From: Gemmataceae bacterium
GTDB taxonomy: Bacteria; Planctomycetota; Planctomycetia; Gemmatales; Gemmataceae
Direction of reading: 5' to 3'
Assembly (NCBI GenBank): GCA_028288765.1
Contig: JAQGHQ010000153.1
Location: 1-49,699 of the forward strand
DNA: 49,699 bases
The translations under genes and the position numbers were made by a program. The notes under the pieces are model-generated. The model was not told the DNA's origin and ran no database searches. It worked only from the letters and a program-made list of their open reading frames with translations. Every line of letters begins with the position of its first letter. The stretch's first letter is position 1. Positions 28,433-36,940 of the stretch are shown in pieces.

Positions 28433-29500
28433 TTATCGCGTCTCCAGCCGGACAGTCATTACCCACCAGGGGGTATTCCCGACGTCGTAAGTGGCCGACC
28501 GCGCCAGTGTACCCGTCGCGGCATCGACACGGTACGCGGCCAGTTTTCCGGACGATTCACCAGCTGCGTAGAGGAACCGTCCTTCAGGGTCGAGGTCGAA
28601 CGACCGCGGGGTCTTCTCCGTCGGGGTCTGCCCGATCGGCGCGAGCTTCCCGGCCGCATCGACCTTGAAGCCGGCGATGCTGTCGTGCCCGCGGTTCGCG
28701 ACGTAGAGGTATTTCCCGGTCGGGTGCATGCGGATCTCGGCACAGGCGTTCGGCTGCTTGAAATCGGCCGGCAGCGTCGGGAGGGTCTGGAGCGGCGCCA
28801 GCGTGCCGGCCTTCGGGTCGAGCTGGTAGGCGGTAACGCTGCCGCCCTGCTCGTTGTCGACGTAGGCGATGTCCTTCAGCGGGTGGAAGACGATGTGCCT
28901 CGGACCGGTGTGATCGGGTGTGGTCAAGCGGGTCACCGATGCCGGCGTCAGCCCGCCGGTCTTAGGGTCGAAGCCGAACTGAAAGATCGCGTTCGGCCCG
29001 GTATGCGGTACAAACGCGAACCGGTTCGACCGGTCGAGCAGAATGGCGTGAGCCTTCTCCGCCGTCGGGCGGGTGTGCAATGGCTTCTCACCCAGGAAAC
29101 CGTCCTTGCCGATGGCGTGGACCGTCACCTGCCCCGCGACGTAGTACGCGCACAGCAGGAACTGGCCCTCCTTGTCGGTGGAGATGTGGGCGGGGTCGGC
29201 GCCCGCATCGATCGTGTTCAGGGGTGTGAGCTTGCCGGACACCGAGTCGATCCGGAAGGCGGCCAGCTTGCCCTCCGCGCGGAGTGAGGCGAAGAGGAAC
29301 CGCCGCCCCGGGTCGGTGACCAGGGCGGCGGGCTCGCCGTCGCAGGCCGCGTCCGCGATGTGGGTGAGCTTGCCGTCGGTAGAGTCTGCCCGGTAGACGG
29401 CGATCTTCTTGTCTTTCGCCAGCGACAAGTACAGAAATGTATCGGCGCGGGCTGGGGAGACGGTCAACAGGGCCACCGCCAGCACGAGAAGGCATTTCAT
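28433..29500 (-). CDS. Exported 6-phosphogluconolactonase-type beta-propeller (lactonase family)
   Basis: I chose the ATG at 29500 because it opens a clear signal peptide (MKCLLVLAVALLTVSPARA); the open frame continues upstream into an intergenic repeat. The 355-residue protein has seven propeller-type repeats with landmarks such as DGEPAALVTDPGRRFLFAS, ADPAHISTDKEGQFLL, GPRHIVFHPLKDIAYV and ACAEIRMHPTGKYLYVANRG, matching the lactonase family that includes cytosolic Pgl. The signal peptide places it outside the cytoplasm, so it is unlikely to serve the pentose phosphate pathway. Its substrate is unknown. It is followed at a distance by unrelated genes and is probably transcribed alone. Confidence 0.85.
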   Translation of the reverse strand: MKCLLVLAVALLTVSPARADTFLYLSLAKDKKIAVYRADSTDGKLTHIADAACDGEPAALVTDPGRRFLFASLRAEGKLAAFRIDSVSGKLTPLNTIDAGADPAHISTDKEGQFLLCAYYVAGQVTVHAIGKDGFLGEKPLHTRPTAEKAHAILLDRSNRFAFVPHTGPNAIFQFGFDPKTGGLTPASVTRLTTPDHTGPRHIVFHPLKDIAYVDNEQGGSVTAYQLDPKAGTLAPLQTLPTLPADFKQPNACAEIRMHPTGKYLYVANRGHDSIAGFKVDAAGKLAPIGQTPTEKTPRSFDLDPEGRFLYAAGESSGKLAAYRVDAATGTLARSATYDVGNTPWWVMTVRLETR

Positions 29501-29552
29501 CGGATGGCTCGGATCATACTTGGACACGGAGACGGGTCCGGTGGGTCGGGTC

Positions 29553-29599
29553 TTCAGCCTGAAGGGCTGAGAGCCCTGAGCCCCGGGCAACGCCCGGGG
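29553..29599. repeat. Copy of the TTCAGCCTGAA/CCCCGGGCA intergenic element
   Basis: TTCAGCCTGAAGGGCTGAGAG is followed by the hairpin CCCCGGGCAACGCCCGGGG at 29581-29599. The same ordered elements (TTCAGCCTGAAAGGCTGGG, then CCCCGGGCA) occur at 3308-3345 inside the large palindrome there, so both are copies of one dispersed family. It lies between the lactonase and SGNH hydrolase genes. It could serve as a terminator for the latter, though it has no T-run. Confidence 0.65.
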
Positions 29600-29656
29600 T
29601 CAGAAGGCCCACGGTTCCTACAAGGCTCCACCGCGGATATCGACTCGACCCCCCGA

Positions 29657-31003
29657 TCACGAGCCCGGGGCCGGCACCAGCTCGAAGTGCAGCTTCCGGG
29701 GCTTGGCGGCCTCACGGATCTTCGCGTCCGCGGCTTCCACCTTCTTGGTCAGTGCGGCCAGATCGTCCTTCAGCTTGGGGTCGGCGTTCGGGGCGTGGGC
29801 TTTAGCAGACAGCCCACGCCAGGTTCCGACCACCGCCTCCTTGGCGGCCACCGCGTTGAGTACCGCCTGGGACTGGGCCGCGATCGGGTTCACCATCTTG
29901 GTCTTCGGGGTCGGCGGCAGGGCGGTCAGGTTTACCCCCGCGGCCAGCTCTTTCGCGGACAGCCGGGCACACACCACGCCGTCCACCTTCAGCAGGTAGT
30001 CCACGTCCTTGAGCCCGACCGCCTTCAGGGTGTACTGGCTCAGGGCCAGCACGTCCGGGGCCAGGGGGAGCACGGCCCGGGCGTCGTCCGGAATCGGGAA
30101 CGGCAGGCTCTCGTCGAGCCGGTCGAAGGCCAATTTGTGATCCTCGGCCTTCGCATCGGTCACCTCGCACCCCTTCGCCTCGACAACCTTCCCCGCCGCG
30201 TCGACCGTCACGGCACTGACGAACCCGTCGGCCCCCAGCGCCTTGAGCAGCGCGGCGGCCATCATCAGCTGGCCGGTCGGGCCGGGGTGGACCGCGTCGC
30301 CGTGCATCGACACGGGCTTGTCCGGGGTCTTGTCCTGGACCGCCAGGAACTCCCGCAGGTGTTCGACCCCTGCGACCGAGTTGTCCGCGGCCAGCCCGCG
30401 CACGGCCCCGATCACGTTGGCCAGATTCTCCCGCTGCTTGTTCTTACCCCAGACGTCGAGGAGGGCGTGGAACTGGTCGGCGTAGGGGATCTTCTCCTTC
30501 GCGGAGAACTCCTTGAGGGCGGTCGCGTACTCGTCGAGTCGCTGGTTCCGCCCGCCGAGCTTGGCCGAGACGGTGCCGTCGTTCACCGGACTGGCCGCCA
30601 GGATCACCGGCCGGGCCTTGATCCCGCGGATGCGGCCGACCATCATGCCCATGTTCGCGACGAACTTGTCGGTCGGGGTGCCGCCGCTGTCGTTCATCCC
30701 GAGCTCGATCGACACGACGGTCGGGTGCCAGGCGGCGATGTCGTAGTCGAACCGGGCCAGGGTGGTCGGGATGGTGTGTCCGCCGACCCCGGAGTTGCGG
30801 AACGCGAACTCGAGCTTCGGATACCGGGCGTAGCAGAACGCCTCGAAGTAGTTCGAGTGCAGGTGCTGGGCGGTGATGCTGTCCCCGGCCATCACCCAGA
30901 CGTCACCGTCCTTGAGGGGGAACCGGGCGGACGGGTCGGCCGCCGGGGCGGGCACGGCCAGGAGCCCGAGGGATAGTAGGGTCAGGAGACTGGCACGGCG
31001 CAC
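29657..31003 (-). CDS. Exported SGNH/GDSL-type hydrolase
   Basis: I chose the GTG at 31003, which opens a signal peptide (VRRASLLTLLSLGLLAVPAPAA); the 27 residues available further upstream are not convincing. The 448-residue protein has the SGNH blocks: catalytic Ser in VMAGDSITA, Gly in NSGVGGHTI, Asn in LGMNDSGG, and the Asp/His pair in GDAVHPGPTG. A C-terminal extension of about 170 residues is partly helical with many Ala/Lys. Family members deacylate carbohydrates or lipids, and the substrate here is unknown. The planctomycete habit of degrading complex polysaccharides makes a carbohydrate esterase plausible, but that is inference. Confidence 0.86.
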   Translation of the reverse strand: MRRASLLTLLSLGLLAVPAPAADPSARFPLKDGDVWVMAGDSITAQHLHSNYFEAFCYARYPKLEFAFRNSGVGGHTIPTTLARFDYDIAAWHPTVVSIELGMNDSGGTPTDKFVANMGMMVGRIRGIKARPVILAASPVNDGTVSAKLGGRNQRLDEYATALKEFSAKEKIPYADQFHALLDVWGKNKQRENLANVIGAVRGLAADNSVAGVEHLREFLAVQDKTPDKPVSMHGDAVHPGPTGQLMMAAALLKALGADGFVSAVTVDAAGKVVEAKGCEVTDAKAEDHKLAFDRLDESLPFPIPDDARAVLPLAPDVLALSQYTLKAVGLKDVDYLLKVDGVVCARLSAKELAAGVNLTALPPTPKTKMVNPIAAQSQAVLNAVAAKEAVVGTWRGLSAKAHAPNADPKLKDDLAALTKKVEAADAKIREAAKPRKLHFELVPAPGS

Positions 31004-31149
31004 GGGTCGATCTCCGGGAGAGGCGAACGGAAAGAGGTCCGGCAGACCCAGATCGTACCCGTGCGCCGCGGCGAGAGCCAGCACCTATCGGGCGACCGCC
31101 CGCGCCGATAAAGTAAGGGGCTGTGCCACCGACTCGTGGGAACCCGACT

Positions 31150-32514
31150 ATGACCCGCGCATCCTGGGCGATCGTCGCCTTGCTCTTTACCTCTTGCGGC
31201 GAAGCCAGCCCCGGCGGCGAAGCTAGGCCCGTCAGCGAAGCCGGCTCCGGCGGCCCGGCCGCCGACCGGCCCGGGTCTGACTGGCCGACCTTCCTCGGCC
31301 CGACGCGGGATAACGTCTCGGCCGAGAAGGGCGTTCTCACCCCGTGGCCGAAAGAGGGGCTGCGGAAGGTGTGGGACTGCCAGCTCGGGATCGGGTACGC
31401 CCCGCCCGTCGTCGTCGGCGGGAAGCTGTTCCACTTCGACCGGTTCGGCGACAGCTGCCGACTCACCTGCCGCGACGCCGCCTCCGGGAAGCCGGCGTGG
31501 CAGTTCGAGTACCCCACCGTCTACGAGGACTTCTACAACTACGACCCGGGCCCACGGGCCTGCCCGGTGGTGGACGGCGACCGGGTGTACATCTACGGCC
31601 CCGAGGGCATGCTCCACTGTCTCCGGGTCGAGGACGGGAAGGAAGTCTGGAAGCTCGACACCCGGGCCAAGTACCATTTCCACCAGAACTTCTTCGGGGT
31701 CGGCAGTACCCCCGTGGTCGACGGCGACCTGCTGATCATCGCCGTCGGCGGAAGCGCGAAGGGGCCGCGGCCGGTCGACCTCCGGGACGCGAAACCGGAC
31801 GGGACCGCGATCGTCGGGCTCGACAAGAAGACCGGGGAAGTGAAGTACGCCGCCGGGAACGAGCTCGCGAGCTACTCCAGCCCGGTCGTCCGGACGATTA
31901 ACGGGAAGAAGACGGGGCTGTACTTCGCCCGCGGCGGGCTGATCGGCTTCGACCCGCAGACCGGGGCAACCGGGTTCCACTTCAAGTGGCGGGCGAAGAC
32001 CGAGGAGAGCGTGAACGCGGCGAACCCCGTTGTGGTCGGGGACAAGATCCTCCTGAGCGAGTGCTACGGCCCAGGGGCGGTACTCCTGGACGTCAAGTCT
32101 GGAACGCCGAAGACGGTGTGGACCGACGACGACAAGGACAAATCCGACAAGGCGCTGATGTGCCACTGGAACACGCCGGTCCACCACGCCGGGTTCGTGT
32201 ACGGGTGCAGCGGCCGCCACGACAACGAGGCCGACCTCCGGTGCGTCGAACTCGCGACCGGCGATGTGAAGTGGAAACAGCGGCGGACGTACCGGTGTTC
32301 GCTGCTGATGACGGACGGCCACTTTGTGAGCCTGTCGGAGTATGGCGAGCTGGCCCTACTGAAAGTCAACCCGGAGAGGTACGAGGAGGTTTCGAAATAT
32401 TCGGTGCCGGATCTGACGTACCCGTGCTGGGCTCCCCCGGTCCTCAGCCGGGGGCTGCTGTACGTCCGCGGGAAGGGCCGGCTGGTGTGCCTGGAACTAA
32501 TCGCGAGGAGGTAG
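31150..32514 (+). CDS. Lipoprotein with PQQ-type beta-propeller repeats
   Basis: The ATG at 31150 starts a lipoprotein signal (MTRASWAIVALLFTSC, lipobox Cys about residue 16); an upstream GTG at 31123 adds nine residues and is less likely. The 454-residue protein begins its mature part with SDWPTFLGPTRDNVSAEKG, the typical opening of planctomycete PQQ-like proteins. It then has repeated blades of the form PVVxGxxxxxxx...LRVEDGKEVWKLDT. No PQQ or metal-binding residues typical of dehydrogenases are evident, so it is more likely a scaffold or sensor than an alcohol dehydrogenase. It is divergent from the SGNH hydrolase, with 146 bases between starts. Confidence 0.85.
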   Translation: MTRASWAIVALLFTSCGEASPGGEARPVSEAGSGGPAADRPGSDWPTFLGPTRDNVSAEKGVLTPWPKEGLRKVWDCQLGIGYAPPVVVGGKLFHFDRFGDSCRLTCRDAASGKPAWQFEYPTVYEDFYNYDPGPRACPVVDGDRVYIYGPEGMLHCLRVEDGKEVWKLDTRAKYHFHQNFFGVGSTPVVDGDLLIIAVGGSAKGPRPVDLRDAKPDGTAIVGLDKKTGEVKYAAGNELASYSSPVVRTINGKKTGLYFARGGLIGFDPQTGATGFHFKWRAKTEESVNAANPVVVGDKILLSECYGPGAVLLDVKSGTPKTVWTDDDKDKSDKALMCHWNTPVHHAGFVYGCSGRHDNEADLRCVELATGDVKWKQRRTYRCSLLMTDGHFVSLSEYGELALLKVNPERYEEVSKYSVPDLTYPCWAPPVLSRGLLYVRGKGRLVCLELIARR

Positions 32515-32738
32515 GGCCGGCTGTACCGGCCGCCGCCACGTCCGGTCTCACGGCCGTACCAGCCACTTGCGGGCGCCAGTTTCCCAATTGCCCGACCGCC
32601 TTTCGTACCGGACCGGGCAAGCTGGTAACTTTCGTACCGGTCTGGACAAGTTCGTAACTTGCCCCACATCTCGTCCCCGGAAAGCGCCCGGGCCGGTCGG
32701 TTGCAACGACAAGCCATTTTCTGGTTTGCCGCTACCAG

Positions 32739-32930
32739 CTACCTCCCGGGCACAACCACCGGGGCGTAAGCCGGGTGCGGCACCGACTTCAACTCCGGCG
32801 CCCTTGCCCGAACGCCGGTTTGCCGCTCCACCCAGTTCCGGGCGTCGGCCACGGTGACCCCGGTGGCGGCGAGGTAGACCACGAACGCGACCGCCCCGAC
32901 GAGCAGGGCGACTGTAACCCCTTTTGACAT
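32739..32930 (-). CDS. Small single-span membrane protein
   Basis: The 63-residue protein has one helix (VTVALLVGAVAFVVYLAATG, about 5-24) and a basic, Pro-rich tail. The start is supported by GGGAG about eight bases upstream and by lysine after the first residues (MSKGV). There is no recognised family. It is 70 bases downstream of the coaD stop on the same strand, so it may be co-transcribed. Its function is unknown. Confidence 0.5.
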   Translation of the reverse strand: MSKGVTVALLVGAVAFVVYLAATGVTVADARNWVERQTGVRARAPELKSVPHPAYAPVVVPGR

Positions 32931-33000
32931 GACAGGAACTCCCGGCGAGATCCGGGGCGACGCCGAAAGCGTAGCACACGCGGACCGGGTCTGCGGCCCG

Positions 33001-33507
33001 TCACCGTCCCTGCCGGGCCCGCGCGATGAGCGGCCCTTTCACCGGGTCGGGGAGGAACTTCGTCAGGTCCCCGCCGAGCGCGGCGATCTGCCGCAGGAGC
33101 GAACTGCTGACGTGCGAGAACTCCTCCTTCGCCATCAGGAACACCGTCTCGATCCCGGGGTCGAGGTTCAGGTTCATCAGCGACATGGTGAACTCGTACT
33201 CCATGTCGCTCAGGGTCCGCAGCCCGCGGAGCATGACCGCCGCCCCGAGCCCGCGGACGAACTGGACCGCCAGCCCGGTGAACGGCTTCACCTCCACGTT
33301 CCCGAACTCCTGGGTCACCGCCTCCAGCAGCTGGACCCGCTCTTCGATACTGAACAGCGTGGTCTTGTCCGGGTTGATGCCGACCCCGACGATGAGCCGG
33401 TCGAACAGCTGACTCCCCCGCTGGATGATGTCCAGGTGGCCGAGGTGGACCGGGTCGAAGGTCCCGGTGTACACCGCCAGGCGGGGGTTGAGGCGTCGGT
33501 CCGGCAT
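33001..33507 (-). CDS. coaD: Phosphopantetheine adenylyltransferase
   Basis: The 168-residue nucleotidyltransferase makes dephospho-CoA from phosphopantetheine and ATP, the penultimate step of coenzyme A synthesis in the cytoplasm. The (T/H)xGH motif is in GTFDPVHLGH (15-24). The phosphopantetheine/ATP segments GINPDKTTLFS, VMLRGLRTLSD (Arg conserved) and EFSHVSSSLLRQIA are all intact. Length is normal, with a short extra N-terminus. A CoA pathway enzyme near a carrier-domain synthetase is coincidence as far as the sequence shows. Confidence 0.96.
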   Translation of the reverse strand: MPDRRLNPRLAVYTGTFDPVHLGHLDIIQRGSQLFDRLIVGVGINPDKTTLFSIEERVQLLEAVTQEFGNVEVKPFTGLAVQFVRGLGAAVMLRGLRTLSDMEYEFTMSLMNLNLDPGIETVFLMAKEEFSHVSSSLLRQIAALGGDLTKFLPDPVKGPLIARARQGR

Positions 33508-33552
33508 TGAGTCGTCTCCCGTTCCCGAACGCCCGGCGGCAGCGCCCGGGCG

Positions 33553-34680
33553 CTACGACTTTACGACATCCAGGAACCGGTCCAGTTCCTCTTCCGCGTT
33601 GTACGCGTGCGGGCTGACCCGGACCCGACCGGCCCGGTTGTTCACGATGATCCCCGCCTCCCGGCACCGCTTCATGATCGTGTCCGGCGGCGTCCCGGGC
33701 TTCGCGAGCGATACGATCCCGGACTTCTCCCCGGGGGCGCGGCTGCTGAACACTTCCAGCCCCGCGGCCGCGGCCCGGTCGCACAGGTAATCGGTCAGGG
33801 CCAGCACCCGGCGTTCGACGTTTTCGATCCCCGCGGCGAGGAGCAGATCCAGGCTCGCCCCGAGAGCTGCGATTCCCGGCACGTTATACGCCCCGCCTTC
33901 CCACCGGCCGGCGTGCGGTTTGAGGGTAAAGTCGATGGTGCTGAAGGCGTAAGGGTGAACGACACTGTTCGCCCCGACCCCGACCGGGTGCAACCGGTCC
34001 ACCCACTCCCGGCGAACATACCCGATCCCCGCCCCCTCCGGCCCGAGCAGCCATTTGTGCCCGTCCGCGGACAGGGCGTCGATCGGCGTGCGCTGCACGT
34101 CGAGGGGGAACACCCCGAGCGCCTGGATGGCGTCCACGAAGAAGAAGACACCCTTCTCGCGGCAGAGTTCGCCGAGGAGGTCGAGATCGTTGCGGAACCC
34201 GCTGGCGAACTCGACCGCCGACACGGCCAGGACGCGGGTCCGGTCGGTGATCGCGGCCCGGACGTCGTCGATCCTGACCCGACTGCCGCTGCTCGGAACG
34301 GACCGCACATTCACCCCGCGGGCGCGGAGGTTCAGCCACGGGTACTGGTTCGACGGGTATTCTTCGGCCGGCACAACGACGTTGTCGCCGGGCCGCCACG
34401 GGAACCCCTCGGCGATCACCCCGATCCCGTGGGTCGTGTTCGGGACGAAGTAGACGTCGTCCGGGTCAGGGGCGTTGATCAGCCGGGCGGCCAGATGCCG
34501 GACGTGGGTGACGCGGGCGAGCCAGTCGCGGACCGCGGCAATGCCGTTGTCGGCCAGGCTCCGCCCGTACTCCTCGAGCGCCCGCACGGCCGCGGCCGAG
34601 ATCGGCGCGACCGCGGCGTGGTCGAGGAACGCCCACCGCCTGGTGACGGGGAAGTGGTCGCGGAACTCGGTCCAGGTCAT
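33553..34680 (-). CDS. Class V aminotransferase-like PLP enzyme
   Basis: The 375-residue fold-type I PLP enzyme has the cofactor lysine K209 in SADGHKWLLGPEG and the conserved Asp in FVDAIQALGVFP. Upstream are VVVPAEEYPSNQYPW and the N-terminal FLDHAAVAPIS. The sequence fits the isopenicillin-N-epimerase-like and cysteine-desulfurase-like branch, but the catalytic Cys loop of true desulfurases is not apparent near the C-terminus, where NRAGRVRVSPHAYNAEEE is seen instead. I therefore leave the reaction open. It is 45 bases upstream of coaD on the same strand. Confidence 0.88.
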   Translation of the reverse strand: MTWTEFRDHFPVTRRWAFLDHAAVAPISAAAVRALEEYGRSLADNGIAAVRDWLARVTHVRHLAARLINAPDPDDVYFVPNTTHGIGVIAEGFPWRPGDNVVVPAEEYPSNQYPWLNLRARGVNVRSVPSSGSRVRIDDVRAAITDRTRVLAVSAVEFASGFRNDLDLLGELCREKGVFFFVDAIQALGVFPLDVQRTPIDALSADGHKWLLGPEGAGIGYVRREWVDRLHPVGVGANSVVHPYAFSTIDFTLKPHAGRWEGGAYNVPGIAALGASLDLLLAAGIENVERRVLALTDYLCDRAAAAGLEVFSSRAPGEKSGIVSLAKPGTPPDTIMKRCREAGIIVNNRAGRVRVSPHAYNAEEELDRFLDVVKS

Positions 34681-34810
34681 GCGTATCTCATGACGAGCGG
34701 GGGGCTTCAGCTCGCGATCCGCCCCCCGCTCCAGGGTGGTGGCGATTGTGACCCGCGGAAGGCGTTCCTACAATCGAAAACTGTGACCCGCACCCGATCG
34801 AGGGCCGCCC

Positions 34811-35587
34811 GTGCTCGCCGAACCGAACCGCACACGCTACGACCTGACGTTCCGGGTGTTCGGGTTCCCGGTTCGGGTCCACCCGCTGTTCTGGCTCGTG
34901 TCGGCACTCTTCGGGGAGAGCTATCTCGAACGCTTCGGCCTGCTCTACCTCTTCATCTGGGTCGGCGTCGCCTTCGTCTCCATCCTGGTACACGAACTCG
35001 GGCACGCCCTGGCATTCCGAATGTTCCGGGTCGACTCGCACATCGTCCTGTACACCTTCGGCGGGCTCGCCGTCCCGTGGGGCGAGGTGTACGGCCGGTG
35101 GCGGCGGATCGTCGTCGCCCTGGCCGGTCCGTTCGCCGGGTTCGTCCTGTGCGCTGTGGTGTATTTCTCCAATTACTACTTCCCGTGGGCGGCGAACAAC
35201 CTCCCGCTCCCGGTCATCTACGACAGCCTGTATTCCGTCAACCTGTATTGGGGATTGTTCAACCTGCTACCGGTGTTCCCGCTCGACGGCGGGCAGGTGT
35301 CTCGGGAGGTGTGTTCCTTCTTCTCCCGCCGGAACGGGCTGCGGATCGCCCTCGAAATCTCGATCGCGGTCGGCGGGCTGGTGGCCTTGTACAGCCTGGG
35401 ATGCGAGCTGGAGCGGCGGCAGGGCGGCGGGTGGCTGAGCGAGCTCCCGTGGTGGTTCCCTCGCGGCAGCTACTGGACCGCGTTCCTGTTCGGGATATTG
35501 GCCTTCCAGAGCTACCAGATGCTCCAACAACGGAGGTGGGCCGAGTCCCACTGGGACGATCATGACCGAACGCCGTGGCGGCGGTAG
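34811..35587 (+). CDS. M50-family intramembrane zinc metalloprotease-like protein
   Basis: A GTG start is used. The 258-residue polytopic protein has the zinc site HELGH (H61, E62, H65) in the helix FVSILVHELGHALAF and the third-ligand motif LLPVFPLDGGQ near residue 155-165. It has no PDZ or CBS domain, so it belongs to the short site-2-protease/SpoIVFB-like group. Such proteins cut membrane-bound regulators within the bilayer. No obvious substrate, such as an anti-sigma factor, is encoded nearby. It converges with the E1/E2/JAMM cassette. Confidence 0.88.
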   Translation: MLAEPNRTRYDLTFRVFGFPVRVHPLFWLVSALFGESYLERFGLLYLFIWVGVAFVSILVHELGHALAFRMFRVDSHIVLYTFGGLAVPWGEVYGRWRRIVVALAGPFAGFVLCAVVYFSNYYFPWAANNLPLPVIYDSLYSVNLYWGLFNLLPVFPLDGGQVSREVCSFFSRRNGLRIALEISIAVGGLVALYSLGCELERRQGGGWLSELPWWFPRGSYWTAFLFGILAFQSYQMLQQRRWAESHWDDHDRTPWRR

Positions 35588-35590
35588 CAG

Positions 35591-35715
35591 TGGGCAATGG
35601 ACAGGAAACGCTTCACCCGCCCACGCCCGCCAGGGAATTCATCCCGGTCCACCAGGCGTCTCCCCTCCCGGGCTTCAATCCACTTCTTGATCCACTGCCG
35701 TCTGCCCATTGCCCA
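35591..35715. repeat. Palindrome between convergent M50 and cassette genes
   Basis: Arms TGGGCAATGGACAG (35591-35604) and CTGCCCATTGCCCA (35702-35715) pair with one mismatch across a roughly 97-base centre. It occupies nearly all of the gap between convergent genes, the usual place for such elements in this window. A bidirectional terminator role is possible. There is no coding potential. Confidence 0.65.
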
Positions 35716-35719
35716 ATTT

Positions 35720-36940
35720 TCACTGCCCGCCCATCAAGCGGCCGAGCCGGTCGCTCAGTTCGTCCTCGGCGACGTTCGACCAGGCGAAGTCGGGGGGAGA
35801 TTTGAACCCGCCCTCGGCCGTCAGGGTCGCGGTCGGGACCGGGCTGAGCGACGCGACCCCCAGCGCCCGCCCCTTGTGCCGGAGTTCAAACCCCGTCACC
35901 CGGCCGAGGTCGCCCGCCTCCAGCATGCCCGGGGCGAACGCGGCCGGGCCGTCGGTCACGAGCACGTCTTGCTCCATCAGCAGCGACGGCCGGGGCTCGC
36001 CGGGAACCGTCGCGTGGACCTGGAGCCGACAGACCCCGGCCATCCCAGGCTCGGAACTCGCCACCAGGAAGCACGGCCCGAGCCGGGCCAGTTCCGCCAC
36101 CGGAGGCGGCTGCTTCGTCACCTTCACCCCGCCCCCCTTGTCGGCCAACACGAACCGGGTGTCGGACACCCGCAGCGACATCTCGAACCGCTTCGCCGGG
36201 ATGCCGTGAACCACCTGCTTTACGACCTCCCGGCCGCCGATCCGCCACGCCACCGACCACGCCCCGGACCGCCGGGGGACCCGCGGCGGGACCGCGGTGA
36301 CCAGGGCCTCCCTCGCCCCGAGCTGGGAGTTGCTGAGGGCGGCCGGGACCTCGTACACGGCCGCGGTCCGCTCGCACCGGAACACCGCCTTCAGGCCGAG
36401 GTCGGCGACCGGGGCGAGCGGGGTCGCGCTCCTGAGCACGCACGACGCGACCAGGCCCTTACACTGGGCGGCGACGAACGTCTGGGCGGCCACCGTCTGC
36501 GTCCCGAGCCGGACGGACACGGTCGGGAACGTGAGCCGGAGCCCGGCGAGGAACTCGTCGGCGGTCAGGACGGGGATAGTCACCCGCGAGAGCAGGTGGT
36601 GTTTCCACAGCAGCTCGCCGGCGGCGGTCGCCGCGGGGACGGGAAGACGGAAGGCGAGCCGGTGGCGGTCGTCGGCCTCGACCCGAAGGGACTCGGGCAG
36701 GACCGGGTCCCCGCCCGGGAGGCGGAGGGCGAAATCGCCCTTCCGCCGGGCGGCGGCCGGGAGACGGAGCAGCACCTCGACGATCACCGCGTCCGCGTTC
36801 CACGGGACGGGCAGGTCGTACAGCGCCAGCCCGGCCTTCTCGTACCGGGTGTGGATGGCCTGCCCGTGCGGCCGGGTCCGGGTCAGTGGGAGCACGTCAC
36901 TCATTGCCCAGTCGAGCCAACGCTTGATCCAGAGCCACAT
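35720..36940 (-). CDS. Unrecognised ~400-residue protein with C-terminal Gly-Gly-Gln, in E1/E2/JAMM cassette
   Basis: The protein has 406 residues from ATG 36940, which has GGAGG seven bases upstream, or 394 from ATG 36904. Either start overlaps the end of the E1 gene. It has no signal peptide, membrane segment or cysteine cluster. The composition alternates short beta-like stretches (ADAVIVEVLLRLP, ALVTAVPPRV, PCFLVASSEPG, ATLTAEGGF) and suggests a mostly beta fold. The C-terminus reads DRLGRLMGGQ, a di-glycine one residue from the end, as in precursor ubiquitin-like proteins trimmed before activation. Since no other gene of the cassette encodes an obvious ubiquitin-like protein, this one may be the modifier, its carrier or the substrate. 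That is inference; the tail could be chance. Confidence 0.8.
   Translation of the reverse strand: MWLWIKRWLDWAMSDVLPLTRTRPHGQAIHTRYEKAGLALYDLPVPWNADAVIVEVLLRLPAAARRKGDFALRLPGGDPVLPESLRVEADDRHRLAFRLPVPAATAAGELLWKHHLLSRVTIPVLTADEFLAGLRLTFPTVSVRLGTQTVAAQTFVAAQCKGLVASCVLRSATPLAPVADLGLKAVFRCERTAAVYEVPAALSNSQLGAREALVTAVPPRVPRRSGAWSVAWRIGGREVVKQVVHGIPAKRFEMSLRVSDTRFVLADKGGGVKVTKQPPPVAELARLGPCFLVASSEPGMAGVCRLQVHATVPGEPRPSLLMEQDVLVTDGPAAFAPGMLEAGDLGRVTGFELRHKGRALGVASLSPVPTATLTAEGGFKSPPDFAWSNVAEDELSDRLGRLMGGQ

Noticed and set aside
32600..32680. Repeated TTCGTACCGG segments near the end of the PQQ-type gene, considered as a CRISPR-like array
   Set aside because: Only two short copies, with no regular spacing or spacer-length unit.
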